From contig NZ_JAAVUV010000013.1 of the NCBI RefSeq assembly GCF_018449635.1, positions 124,001-188,000 on the forward strand: 64,000 nt of DNA. The letters run 5' to 3'. The translations under genes were made by a program, and so were the position numbers. Under the pieces are notes generated by a model, which worked only from the letters and a program-made list of their open reading frames with translations, ran no database searches and had not been told where the DNA came from. Source of the DNA: Caballeronia sp. dw_276 (GTDB lineage Bacteria; Pseudomonadota; Gammaproteobacteria; Burkholderiales; Burkholderiaceae). Within the stretch, counting starts at the first letter, position 1. The number at the start of each line of letters is the position of its first letter. Positions 9,824 through 18,627 of this stretch are shown in pieces.

Positions 9824-10739
9824 ATGCCGCCCTTAACATGTCTACCTCGACAGACTCCAAATTGTCAGTTCGACGAATAACTTGCCGTAAGCCGGCCGTG
9901 TCGTCCCAAATTAGACGACCTCTAGTTATCGTCGAAAGCGTGAAGAGCCGCTCAGCGACTGAATCTTCGTCAAGCTTGAAAACCCTTCCCGGGGAGCCGT
10001 CTCCGTAAACAATTCCCTCAAATGCTAACGCCGTATCACTAGCAGCAGTTCGGCGCCAATAATTGGATAGCGCGAAGGCGAAAAGCCCATCGGGCAACGT
10101 TATTTTGGGTCCGCGGCGGAAAGCGAATACACCCTTCTGTTCTTCTTGAATCAGACCGAGCTCGCCGAGCATCGGCTCGGCGTAGTCTTCGGGTGAGCCG
10201 GCTCCGACCCGAGGCACGTAGCTACGAACGCAAGTCTCAATGTCCCGGGTTAGGGTTGAGGCAGAAAGTTTCTGCCCCCTCTTTTTTGCAAACTGAGTTA
10301 GCGGCACATGCACATCTTCACGTGTGAACGAAGGCGATGAAACACGGTTAAACAGCCAAAACCACGTCGTGGCTCGGCTCCCTTCCCCTGCAAGGCACCA
10401 ATGGACGAACCAAGCTGTCGCGAGGTGCTCGGAATAAGGATCAAGCCCGTCGTCGCTGAAAATGGCCTCCCCAAGCGAGGTCACCCCATAGGGAATGCGG
10501 CTATCTCGATGGTCTTCTAAAACACGGCATGCAAGCGCCCAATGACGGATCGACGAGACCATATTTTTTCCAACGCCGAACCGAGCAATCGAGTCATCGT
10601 TGAGAAAAACGCTTCGATCTACCGTATTTTGTTTTGTGCGCTGATCAAACGCCTTTTTTAACCACATTTGGCGAAGGGGGAAGGTTTCATGCCCCGAAAA
10701 CGCCGGAAGATAGTTGGCAGATTCAATTAGATTTTCCAT
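9816..10739 (-). CDS. DUF4007 family protein
   Basis: About 307 residues. It opens with the characteristic FSGHETFPLRQMWLKKAF block near residue 10, then GVGKNMVSSIRHWALA, which are hallmarks of DUF4007. I chose the ATG at 10739; an upstream TTG at 10775 would add 12 residues without a clear ribosome-binding site. No catalytic motif is known for this family, but it recurs with PAPS-reductase-like and phosphorothioation-associated genes. The stop overlaps the ATPase start by 8 bp, arguing for a stoichiometric partner. It is a likely paralog of the truncated protein at 3-695. Confidence 0.85.
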   Translation of the reverse strand: MENLIESANYLPAFSGHETFPLRQMWLKKAFDQRTKQNTVDRSVFLNDDSIARFGVGKNMVSSIRHWALACRVLEDHRDSRIPYGVTSLGEAIFSDDGLDPYSEHLATAWFVHWCLAGEGSRATTWFWLFNRVSSPSFTREDVHVPLTQFAKKRGQKLSASTLTRDIETCVRSYVPRVGAGSPEDYAEPMLGELGLIQEEQKGVFAFRRGPKITLPDGLFAFALSNYWRRTAASDTALAFEGIVYGDGSPGRVFKLDEDSVAERLFTLSTITRGRLIWDDTAGLRQVIRRTDNLESVEVDMLRAAYV

Positions 10740-10856
10740 TGCACCATGATACTGGAGCAACTCGCCAAGCGGCAAGCTCTGAACTGGTGAATATCACCAG
10801 TTCCGCACCCCGCGTTCCCTAGCGCGTTGAAATCCAAATGATTTTCCGTTCGAGAT

Positions 10857-13430
10857 TCAATTTCGCGGAGCGTCGATGAGCCGTTTTATGCGACGGGGCC
10901 GCACCGACCCTGAACTGCGATCGACGAACGTGATTTGACCGGACTGCTCAGGCGCCCATGAGACATGAATTGGTCGATCCGGCCCGTAGACATAGAGGCG
11001 GTCAAAAGGCAAGTGGTCCACGATCCATTGAGCGACCTCATACATGTCTTCGTCGACAACCAGAAAATCGACGGCGGCGCCTCCTCGATCGCAGATCGCC
11101 ATCCCCTTGTTTGTGTACTCGCTACAAGCATGTTGGTCAAGCGCCGGTGCAATTCGCCCGACGCCAAGGCGCTTGATAGCGGATGCAAGACGAGCGGAGC
11201 AAAAGCCGAAGGTCAATCGAACGCCCCCGAAATAGTCGACCACGGGATCTATGATGCGCGTCGCCAACTGATAGATCGCGTTGTACGTCTCCGGCACCTT
11301 CGGGCGATTGTCAATTCCAGCAACCGAGACGGTTTCTCCGCACTCGATGAAATCCCGGTATCGAAACGAAGCACCGCAGGGGTCGTCGAGTGAGGGTATG
11401 TCGGTCGCAGGAACAAGCTTAAAACCTTGAATCTCCAGACGCCTCGTCCGCAGCAACTTCGCGAATGCGCTCGCAGTTGCTCCGTGCTCGGGAAAATCAA
11501 AGTCGATCGACGATACACAGTCATCAAATGCGACCTGCTCAGCATAGTCCGCGTGTTCCTCATTTAGAAACCGCGACTTCCCTAGCAAGATTGTAGATTC
11601 GTACTGCTCACCATACTCAAATAAATCTATTGATTGCAGTCTAAGGTTGATCTTGATACGTCGTTTTAAGAGGGGAATCGGTGACGCGTCAAACGCGTCA
11701 TATTCCAGCAAGGTGAGCTTTCCGGAGCTGATATGAATTTTCACTAGATCGGCGCTCCGAACATCGCCATACAGTGCCGCGCCCGCACCTACATAGACTC
11801 GCAGAATTGGAGGCAGTGCCTCAACAAGTGAAGTGTGTACTTGCAGCGAATGTCCCTCCGCATATGCGCCGAGACCCTGGCTCGCCGCGGATTCACATGC
11901 AAGCCTTAGAGCGTCATTCGATGCGATCTGTTGCAGCAAGTCTCTACCTGCCGAAAGCGCAGCGGCAATTGTTCCAAAGAAAGATTTGACATCTTCTTTA
12001 AGTGAAGCACTCAGAGGTAGTGCACTCTCCTTCCTCTCGAGACAGCGGAGCGCGAAATAGACCGTCGTGTCGCCCAATCGCTCCTTCCTCGCTGCTTCGT
12101 ATTCGTCGGCGTCGTACGCCTGTAGACAGGCGTGGACAACTTTCGTGATTGAACCAACGCTACCAATTAGTGAAGCGTGCTCAACAACCTCCTCAATGAT
12201 CGGCGACCGGCCTAGTGTAAGTAAGACGGCCCAAAATTTCTGAAGCTCCTCGACCCGGCCGTCCAACAGCACCCGATTGGCTTGCGCGCGCGTCCTCGTA
12301 TTGGGTACTCGTTCAGGGCGAAATAATTTCGCTCTGCGCCAGACACGCGACGACCGCTGACCGGCAACAAGAAATGCCTCATGTTCCTCGGCGGTGGTAA
12401 ACACAAACGCTACACCCGGCGCCACTGTAACCGAAGGGCGCTTCAAGGTGCATTCCAAAAGTTCCTGAAATGCGTCTCGAGAAAAGTATTTTTGAAACGT
12501 ATTACGAGTAGTTAGGTAGCCATCGCGATAGGGCGCCCCGGCTATCGAGGACACTTTGTCAGTCATGACAGCGACGGCCAGCACTTTTCCAGCAAGGCCG
12601 AAGGCTCGTGACAACGCTTCGGCTCGCTCTGCTACATCCTCAATAACGTTCAGAACAAACCCGAGGTTCACGACATCACTTTTAATTTGCTCTGCGTCGG
12701 GGTCAAAATGCGGATCCCATCCAGTCGCGCTGATTCCCTGCTGCCTAAGATTTCGAATGTCATCGCCCTTTCCGCAGCCATAGTCGAAGATGGTCCACTT
12801 CCCAGTGAGAAAACCAAACCGGCCTAAGGCTTGCATAGGGGCAGACAAATTTGAACGACTAAGTGCTGTGCGGTGTCTGTCTACGCTGCGATCGCCAGCG
12901 ACCGACCCTTCAGCGCGTCCCTCATCAGTTGAGTTTGCGAGTGGAACGAAGGAGCCCTCGACGAGTTGATAGCCACTGCGCTCGATCAGCTGCTCCCATT
13001 CGCGTTGGAAGCCGATTCGCGACGTATCGACGAAGAGGCCAATGGCTTCCGCTTCATTAGTGACCTTAGAGAACTCCTGTCGACGTGGGTCATGCCGGCC
13101 CAAAAAAAGCTCCTTTCGATGCAAAATCGGAGGATTTGACGATCGACTATAATTTCTATGCGCGATAGCCGCCGCGGAATCCGTACTTACGCGCCAGCTG
13201 GCTACTAGAACCGGGAACGGCTCTGAGTCGAACCCCGGATAAGATAGGAAAGAAATCTCTGAGTCTTCCAACGAAGCTCTGACTATGTTCCATTCAGCTG
13301 CGGCCGAAGGAAGATAGTGACTTGCCTTCACGATCAGGTTTTGAGTTTCTTCATCGATCTCGGTCACTGCGTCTCGATGGACGTACAAGGAGCGACCGAC
13401 GATTTTTCCCGTCTTGAATTTCGTACTCAT
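10857..13430 (-). CDS. DNA phosphorothioation-associated putative methyltransferase
   Basis: An 857-residue protein that matches the family annotated as DNA phosphorothioation-associated putative methyltransferase. It has an N-terminal region of about 190 residues, then RTALSRSNLSAPMQAL, a Rossmann methyltransferase motif I (FDYGCGKGDD, near residue 215), and an acidic post-motif (GWDPHFDP). The Asn-containing stretch VLNVIEDVAERAEAL follows, with a long C-terminal part of unknown function. It is the first gene of the minus-strand operon, 117 bp before the DUF4007 start. The methylated substrate is unknown; the DNA-sulfur link rests on family co-occurrence and on the DndC-like gene three genes downstream. 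Confidence 0.83.
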   Translation of the reverse strand: MSTKFKTGKIVGRSLYVHRDAVTEIDEETQNLIVKASHYLPSAAAEWNIVRASLEDSEISFLSYPGFDSEPFPVLVASWRVSTDSAAAIAHRNYSRSSNPPILHRKELFLGRHDPRRQEFSKVTNEAEAIGLFVDTSRIGFQREWEQLIERSGYQLVEGSFVPLANSTDEGRAEGSVAGDRSVDRHRTALSRSNLSAPMQALGRFGFLTGKWTIFDYGCGKGDDIRNLRQQGISATGWDPHFDPDAEQIKSDVVNLGFVLNVIEDVAERAEALSRAFGLAGKVLAVAVMTDKVSSIAGAPYRDGYLTTRNTFQKYFSRDAFQELLECTLKRPSVTVAPGVAFVFTTAEEHEAFLVAGQRSSRVWRRAKLFRPERVPNTRTRAQANRVLLDGRVEELQKFWAVLLTLGRSPIIEEVVEHASLIGSVGSITKVVHACLQAYDADEYEAARKERLGDTTVYFALRCLERKESALPLSASLKEDVKSFFGTIAAALSAGRDLLQQIASNDALRLACESAASQGLGAYAEGHSLQVHTSLVEALPPILRVYVGAGAALYGDVRSADLVKIHISSGKLTLLEYDAFDASPIPLLKRRIKINLRLQSIDLFEYGEQYESTILLGKSRFLNEEHADYAEQVAFDDCVSSIDFDFPEHGATASAFAKLLRTRRLEIQGFKLVPATDIPSLDDPCGASFRYRDFIECGETVSVAGIDNRPKVPETYNAIYQLATRIIDPVVDYFGGVRLTFGFCSARLASAIKRLGVGRIAPALDQHACSEYTNKGMAICDRGGAAVDFLVVDEDMYEVAQWIVDHLPFDRLYVYGPDRPIHVSWAPEQSGQITFVDRSSGSVRPRRIKRLIDAPRN

Positions 13431-13899
13431 ATGTCCCCGAATCTAAAAGGTACGAATATAGTCAGTAATGTTCTGCGCCTTGCCCAGGATTTGCTGGACT
13501 TACATGATTCACCTTTGGAATCAGCAGACAGGCGGCGACAATTTGGCCAATATAATCCTTTTGGCCCGCGGCGGTTACGAACGGTTTTTGCTGGCAGTCA
13601 GCACCATGCCGTCGCAGCTTATTTTCTGATCGTAAAATGCAACTCGTCCGCCCTTGGCGAAACAGTGGCCGTCCAAAAATGGGTCACTGCTGCAGCCCTG
13701 AAAATGTCGAGTTGCATGGTGGAGGTTCAGAAAAGCTGGTCGCTCAGGTTTTGTCAGGTTAGCTTATTTGGAGGCGCTTCTGAACATCCCACCGCGTTTA
13801 CATTTTCCGGGTTATCCACCATACGCCTCGAATAAGAATTGCGAATGAGACACCAACCTTGAATATGGACCCGAGGCAATCAAGATCGTCGTGATCGCG
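13431..13899. other. Intergenic, probable promoter region of the methyltransferase operon
   Basis: About 470 bp upstream of the methyltransferase start. It must hold the operon promoter unless transcription starts further right. An AT-rich patch near 13545-13560 could be a -10 region on the minus strand, but I cannot define a promoter. A plus-strand ORF across 13317-13835 has no ribosome-binding site and no recognisable protein features. Confidence 0.4.
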
Positions 13900-14796
13900 G
13901 CGACTTGCGCACCGATCCACTACTCTTGCGTGCGCCTCCTGCCCGCCCGCTTTACCGTCGGCACTTGCCGCTTTGCGCCGGCCTGCGTCAGAGACAACGC
14001 CAGTTGGTCTCGCTGCTCGCGCGCCTGCGCCGCTTTACGGGTCGCCGCATCAAGGTCCTACTGCTGGCGTGCAGCTGCCTGCCGCTCGCGGTCGCCTTCC
14101 AGTAGCGCCCGGGTTTCGGCGGCTTTGAGCCCGTTCCTGCGCCAGCGTGTCGTCGCCACGCACCTTGTCCAGTTCAGAGGCGAAGTCATGTCGGGCGGTT
14201 TCGAGCGCCCGCTGCAACTGCTGCTCGCCCTGTTGCGCAAGGCCCTGCTAGCCCTGCAACGCGGATGCAGTGGCCACGGAGATAGCCAGCACTTGGTCCA
14301 GTTCGGTGATGCGGATCTGCGCGCCGTCCAGCGCGGCCGCACTGCCCATCAGTTCTTGAGTTCTCGACGCGCCTGGTCGCGTTCGGCCTCGGCCTGAGCC
14401 TGCCGGGCCTGTGCGTCCGCGACCGAGCGTAGCGTCTCGAGCTGCGCGGTCGCCAGCTGCTCCGGGGCCATATCGACCACCCGCGTCCAGAGCGCGACCG
14501 CCAGTTCCCGGTCGCCGACTGCAGTTCCACGGGCAGATTAGGATGCTGATGCGCACACGCCTCTTTTCACTGAAGGTGGCCCCGAAGCGCGTCAGCGCCT
14601 CGGCCAGCGCATTTATGCTGCCCTTCTTCACCAGCTGATAGAGCCGGTTCGCGGTGAGCGCAATGCGGTGCCTAAAAAATAGCAGCACGCAGAACTCACG
14701 ATACAGATCTTGCGTGCGCGGAAACTGCGCGCGCAGTTGCTCGATTTCCGCGCACAGTTGGGGCCCCGAGGCGGGCGAGCCATCAGCAACGTTCAT
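13900..14796 (-). pseudogene. Broken KfrA-like DNA-binding protein
   Basis: From the ATG at 14796 the first 90 or so residues match the N-terminal DNA-binding domain of KfrA-type plasmid proteins, with REFCVLLFFRHRI, ANRLYQLVKKGS and ALTRF. After about RVRI the frame shifts. The expected Ala/Gln/Arg-rich coiled-coil continues in pieces in two other frames (for example ITELDQVLAISVATASALQG and LETARHDFASELD), with several stops down to about 13900. KfrA proteins bind plasmid DNA and help maintenance. At least two frameshifts and several stops make a working full-length protein unlikely. The exact left end is uncertain. Confidence 0.75.
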
Positions 14797-15107
14797 GTCT
14801 AATCCGTAAGAAGCAAATGAGCAGCTGATGCAAAATGACGAGGGTGACTGCTGGCGGTGAAATGGGTATAACCCGATAGCGGTGCTCACGACAGGCTGCA
14901 AAGCTTTTCCCAGACGAGCTGCAAACGCGTGCAGGAAACCTGACGTAAGACACCAATATTTCTCTCCACCAGCTTGCGCAAGCAGTTTCACAACAATCGA
15001 GGAAACAGCTGGAGCAGATGCGCGCAACTGGAATCCCTCGCATCGAACTCTATTTACTTTACATACAGCATTGTGGAACGGCACTTCTTCGCACCGCACC
15101 GGCATGC

Positions 15108-15494
15108 CTAGGTCGCTTTCAGTGCTTTGCTGGGTCGGCTTCCAGCATCCAGACGATAATCAATGAAAATTTCGTCGCCAACTTTGATCTTTATGATCGC
15201 ACGGATATAGACGCGATCCTTGTCCTGCTCGGCCTCGCAGTTCGGTGCGCAACTGTGATTTATCCAGCGCGCGGAGTTGCCGGCGACAGCACCATCGATC
15301 ACGCGGCCATCGCCGATCCCGAAGAAGAAAGTGTGCCCCGCTTCCGCTTCTGATCGCGCAAACCGTCGATTTGCTTCGCGTTCAGACAGTACCTCACCCT
15401 TGTATTCAAGCAAATAGTCGCCACGCGTCATGACCGCCGAGGCGAATACCCCGCGCCCGTGAATAGCTGACCGTCGTACGTAGAACCTGCGCAT
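15108..15494 (-). CDS. SET-domain protein (lysine methyltransferase-like)
   Basis: A 128-residue protein that is almost entirely a SET domain. The start HGRGVFA is near residue 12, the pseudoknot motif RWINHSCAPNCEA near residues 76-88, and GDEIFIDY near 107-114. The start is supported by GGAG about 7 nt upstream. SET domains transfer methyl from S-adenosylmethionine to protein lysines. The short C-terminus lacks the post-SET cysteine cluster seen in many relatives, so it may be slightly truncated. It diverges from the small ORF at 15570. The target is unknown. Confidence 0.85.
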   Translation of the reverse strand: MRRFYVRRSAIHGRGVFASAVMTRGDYLLEYKGEVLSEREANRRFARSEAEAGHTFFFGIGDGRVIDGAVAGNSARWINHSCAPNCEAEQDKDRVYIRAIIKIKVGDEIFIDYRLDAGSRPSKALKAT

Positions 15495-15569
15495 GCCCTG
15501 CTCCGAAAAATGATGCTTGACGAATGTCCCTCCGATGCAAAATCATACCGTTCCAGACAAGATCACAGC

Positions 15570-15779
15570 ATGGGGCTCATGCGAAAGCGCACCTATTATT
15601 TGAAACGCCAGCCCGCTCGAGGTACGCTGGTTCGTTACGACGACCGTGTGGCTGAGGTATTGGGTGGTGCCAGGGGCAATCGGGTCATGATTAGATCCGT
15701 GCACGGGGACGGGACGACGCGGATCACCGCGGTGAAGTGGCGAAATCTTGCGGCGCTGGGCGCATCCCTTTTTGAGTGA
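15570..15779 (+). CDS. Small basic protein, paralog of a pseudogene at 60359
   Basis: A 69-residue ORF. I chose the ATG at 15570; an in-frame ATG at 15582 is equally possible. The core (RYDDRVAEVLGGARGNRVMIRSVHGD, seen as two halves) recurs in a frameshifted copy at 60359-60574 (RYRDRVAEVL then RVMIRSLHAD). That conservation at protein level shows it is, or was, a real gene. The family is unknown to me. It has an SH3-like or ribbon-type composition, but I assign no function. Confidence 0.6.
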   Translation: MGLMRKRTYYLKRQPARGTLVRYDDRVAEVLGGARGNRVMIRSVHGDGTTRITAVKWRNLAALGASLFE

Positions 15780-16102
15780 CCCGGGATTGACGCATTGTTC
15801 TCGCAAGTTCGCAAAGGCTCGTTCATCATGGACAAGCTCCTATCCGAAGCAACGATTAGAGGCGTTATGTCGGAACATACATCGACTCTGGTTAGGTAAG
15901 TCGCTCAGCTGTGGTCAGCTCTCGCCTCTTCTCCAAACCGTGCCACATCTAAAGTCCACCTACGGTCTCAGGCGTTGACACGCGTCGGCCAGATGATCCG
16001 CGTTTTCGGAGAATCAATCCGGAGGGCATGCTTTCGCCAACGAGGTCAGCTTCGACGCACGGACTCGCACATCGCATGCTCGATTCAGGGAGGCAAAACG
16101 GT
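15780..16102. other. Intergenic
   Basis: About 320 bp between the small basic protein and the putative peptidase. A GGAGGG at 16021-16026 sits directly before an ATG at 16028, too close to serve well. I see no other feature. Confidence 0.4.
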
Positions 16103-17032
16103 ATGTTGGAAGCGAAGACAGCAGAGCCAGAGCAGATCGGCACGCCTCAGTGGACAGCCAGCGAGGTTGAACGATATTTGCGGACAGGCGAATACGACGG
16201 TTTTTTCGTTGGATGGCCGGGTTCTAATCTGGCTGATATAGCGACACGTGCGTCTCAGCGCCTTCGAAGCGCCCTTGTAACAGAGACAATGCGGCGCTCA
16301 AAAGGCTTCGAGTCTGTCTCGCGTCTCCCAAATGACCTCCACGCATGGAACAGTGAAAAACTCAAACCTATGGTGGATGGTCTCTTCGACCCGCGTGAAC
16401 GCGCGATCGTCATTCGCCTGCTTTTAGATAACGTTGTATTCGTCACCCGATCTAACCTGGAAAAAATTTTAATGACTGAACGGTGGCTCTCTACAGCTTG
16501 GGATGTGGCCAACATATTTTTGGAGAGCGTTAAGGCCCCGGCGCTATCTGGACAGCCCTGCAATATAGTCGGCTTGAGCCAAGAAACGAGGTGCTACGTG
16601 TCGATGGATTACTTTGACGAGACCGACCCATTTGCCGATTTCGTCGTCCACGAGGCTGCGCACGTCTTTCACAACTCCAGACGCGTGGCTTGTGGGCTGG
16701 CCGTAAGCGCTCGCACCGATTACGTCCTCGACATTGACTATCGTATGCGGGAGACGTTTGCATACGCCTGCGAGGCATGGAGCCGGATCAGTTCGGCCGC
16801 CCATTGTTGTGGTGAACGAGAGGCGTTGATTTTGCAGCATGCCGATAGGGGGTTGCCGAGCGACGATCGAGTGAACCATGACGAATCTCTCGATGTCCTT
16901 CTTAGCGCCGCTCGCGCCCATAACGGTTGGCAACGGATCGCCAAGCGGTGTGAACCAGGACAGCGAGCTTCCAAATCGTTTAAACCGCTGGCGACTGATA
17001 AGGCAAACTTCTCAGACGTCGGCAGCGCCTAG
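16103..17032 (+). CDS. Hypothetical protein with HEAAH putative zinc-peptidase motif
   Basis: A 309-residue protein. Near residue 183 it has FVVHEAAHVFHNSRR, matching the HExxH zinc-binding and catalytic motif of metallopeptidases. A later Glu-containing stretch (RMRETFAYACEAW, about residue 220) could give the third ligand. I chose the ATG at 16103 because AGGGAGG lies 9 nt upstream; an upstream ATG at 16028 has its purine-rich site only 1 nt away. There is no signal peptide, so it is probably cytoplasmic. No family is recognised beyond the motif, and a single HExxH match is weak evidence for peptidase activity. Confidence 0.65.
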   Translation: MLEAKTAEPEQIGTPQWTASEVERYLRTGEYDGFFVGWPGSNLADIATRASQRLRSALVTETMRRSKGFESVSRLPNDLHAWNSEKLKPMVDGLFDPRERAIVIRLLLDNVVFVTRSNLEKILMTERWLSTAWDVANIFLESVKAPALSGQPCNIVGLSQETRCYVSMDYFDETDPFADFVVHEAAHVFHNSRRVACGLAVSARTDYVLDIDYRMRETFAYACEAWSRISSAAHCCGEREALILQHADRGLPSDDRVNHDESLDVLLSAARAHNGWQRIAKRCEPGQRASKSFKPLATDKANFSDVGSA

Positions 17033-17067
17033 CAACCTAGCGGCACTCGGCTTAGGAGGAACACATA

Positions 17068-17313
17068 GTGGCTGCTCCAGCATATGTCTATACGATTGCA
17101 TGCGTTGCCGTGATGCTGGGCGAACCGGAGGCCTGGTTGGAGGAAATCGCGCTCATGATTCTGGAATCGGAAGACGGGTGTCTATAGATCGTCGATAGAC
17201 TCGGTCCAGATCGCGAGGAATCGAACACGGTAAACGCATTTACGGAAGCGGGTATCGAAGCTTTGAGAGAGGCCATCGCAGAGGTGAAGCAAGGTCAACG
17301 CCGCACGCTTTAG
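17068..17313 (+). pseudogene. Small ORF interrupted by an in-frame TAG
   Basis: A strong ribosome-binding site, AGGAGGA (17054-17060), precedes a GTG at 17068. The frame codes for a coherent acidic peptide (VAAPAYVYTIACVAVMLGEP onward) for 39 codons, meets TAG at 17185-17187, and continues coherently (VNAFTEAGIEALREAIAEVK) to TAG at 17311. Removing the one stop would give an 81-residue protein. The simplest reading is a nonsense-mutated gene. A sequencing error or readthrough is possible. The opposite-strand ORF over the same bases (17182-17469) looks like a shadow. Confidence 0.5.
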
Positions 17314-17434
17314 TCGCGCTTGGGCTGTTAGCTGACGGGAACGTAACCTGCGCCTCAAAGCGACTTTTGTCTCGCTCTCCGGCTCAAGATCGCGATCCCG
17401 ACGGTCATATCCCTCGACAATGCTGAGCTTCGCT

Positions 17435-17668
17435 TTAACGTCGCGCCGCGTTTGCTGCGTCGATGACAATCGCTAATGTTCTTCGCGCGTCTTCAAGCTC
17501 TTGAACCGCAGCGGTCAACCGGGCAAGCTCAAGCGCGGAGGCTTGTCGTTCACCCGGTTTAGCGAAATGCGCTTCTATGGCAGCAGAGGCCGCCTGTACC
17601 TCACGTGCAGCTTCCGCCATCCTTTTGAGCGCCTCCGCTTCACGTTCATTGAAACTCTCGTTTGCCAC
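17435..17668 (-). CDS. Small helical protein
   Basis: A 77-residue Ala/Glu/Arg-rich protein with the spacing of an amphipathic helix or coiled coil (for example EREAEALKRMAEAAREVQAA). A weak AAGG lies about 12 nt before the ATG. No known family is recognised. The composition resembles small plasmid-encoded coiled-coil proteins. Confidence 0.5.
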   Translation of the reverse strand: MANESFNEREAEALKRMAEAAREVQAASAAIEAHFAKPGERQASALELARLTAAVQELEDARRTLAIVIDAANAARR

Positions 17669-18168
17669 CGGTTATCAACCTTCAGACGTGTAAGAGGCTA
17701 GCAGGTGCTGTCCTGCGTGATCAGCTCGACAGGTGTTAGAGCGATGTATAACGGTACATGCTACTCTTGGTTATTCTATCTGCTGCAAGCATTTATGGAG
17801 GCCAACGCGATACGCCAGTATGCCGCTGCGGCCGTTATCTTGGCGTCGGGGCGCGACCGCATGGCAGTCGTGCCAAGGCTCTCCGAGATGGTTCTGACTG
17901 GCCGACGCCAGCACCGTGACGCTGTCTTAAGCTAACGTACGAGTGATCATAACGAACGACAGGCCGGAATATATTGGCCCGCTCACGACCCGCCGCGCCT
18001 GCATGTCGGCGACCAGCATCAGATACTCATGATCACGACGGTACGAAGTTTAGACAATCGCTACTGCAGTTACGCAGCTCAAATCGCTGTTCCGCAATTC
18101 GACGAAATTTCGTGATTTGCGCAGCGGTTGAAGCTGCCGCATCTCTCCCAAACCTTGTCGATCCACAT
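17669..18168. other. Intergenic with no supported gene
   Basis: About 500 bp. A 76-codon ORF at 17705-17935 has no ribosome-binding site and no recognisable features. The last 100 bp before 18169 are similar to the sequence just before the paralogous gene at 52.6 kb (shared CCGCATCT and CTTGTCGATCCA), so the duplicated block extends upstream of the ATG. Confidence 0.4.
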
Positions 18169-18579
18169 ATGGCCGGAACAAAACGTAAATCCACCCGCCC
18201 GAGTGTTATTCATAAGCCACTGAGCAAGTCCGCGCTTTTGCCGATGTCGGCACAATCGGCACGGGAGTTGTCGCTCGCTCATCATCTTGCGCTAGCTGCT
18301 TGTCGCGGTGAGCGTGCGAATCGGCATCAAATCAACGAGTTGGTCCGTTCGGTCTATATGGCCTACTACCTTCAACGCATGGGGTTCGGTGAGGTGCCGT
18401 TTGAGTGCTATGAACACGCAGAAGCGGCGTTCGAAAATGCACTAGCAATAGCGGAGAAAAGTGCCAAGTGGACATTTAGCGAGCAGGACGCGCCCGTCAT
18501 CGAACGCGTGCTCGCGCTTCACGACCAGCAATTGATTGAGGCGCCGATGCACCGGGTGGTGGACGCCGAAAAACAGTAA
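18169..18579 (+). CDS. Truncated copy of an unknown plasmid gene (paralog at 52.6 kb)
   Basis: From ATG 18169 the product (MAGTKRKSTRPSV onward, 136 residues) is about 90% identical by eye to the product at 52599-53138. It ends early at AEKQ, where the paralog continues with about 20 more residues (LRRFLAGE onward). The stop codon is supplied by the left end of the IS66 element: the TAA lies inside GTAAGCGGTG. A third decayed copy lies at 60159-60319. The homologous frame is open upstream of the ATG, so the native start may be further left. No function is recognised. It is helical with a conserved EQDAPVIERVLALHDQQ segment. Confidence 0.7.
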   Translation: MAGTKRKSTRPSVIHKPLSKSALLPMSAQSARELSLAHHLALAACRGERANRHQINELVRSVYMAYYLQRMGFGEVPFECYEHAEAAFENALAIAEKSAKWTFSEQDAPVIERVLALHDQQLIEAPMHRVVDAEKQ

Positions 18580-18585
18580 GCGGTG
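18576..18585 (+). repeat. IS66 left inverted repeat end
   Basis: GTAAGCGGTG, identical over 10 bp to the reverse complement of the right end at 22544-22553. It starts inside the 3' part of the gene at 18169 and provides its stop codon. Confidence 0.8.
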
Positions 18586-18627
18586 TTTTCTCCACACTAC
18601 GAAGGAAGCGTGAGGATCAGCGGTCCG

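Noticed and set aside
13317..13835. A 172-codon plus-strand ORF over the methyltransferase start and its upstream region
   Set aside because: It overlaps the methyltransferase gene, has no ribosome-binding site and no recognisable protein features.
13891..14397. A 168-codon plus-strand ORF rich in Arg, Ser and Cys
   Set aside because: It is the antisense shadow of the broken KfrA-like coiled coil.
17182..17469. A 95-codon minus-strand ORF
   Set aside because: It overlaps both the plus-strand TAG-interrupted gene and the 17435 gene; its composition looks like a shadow.
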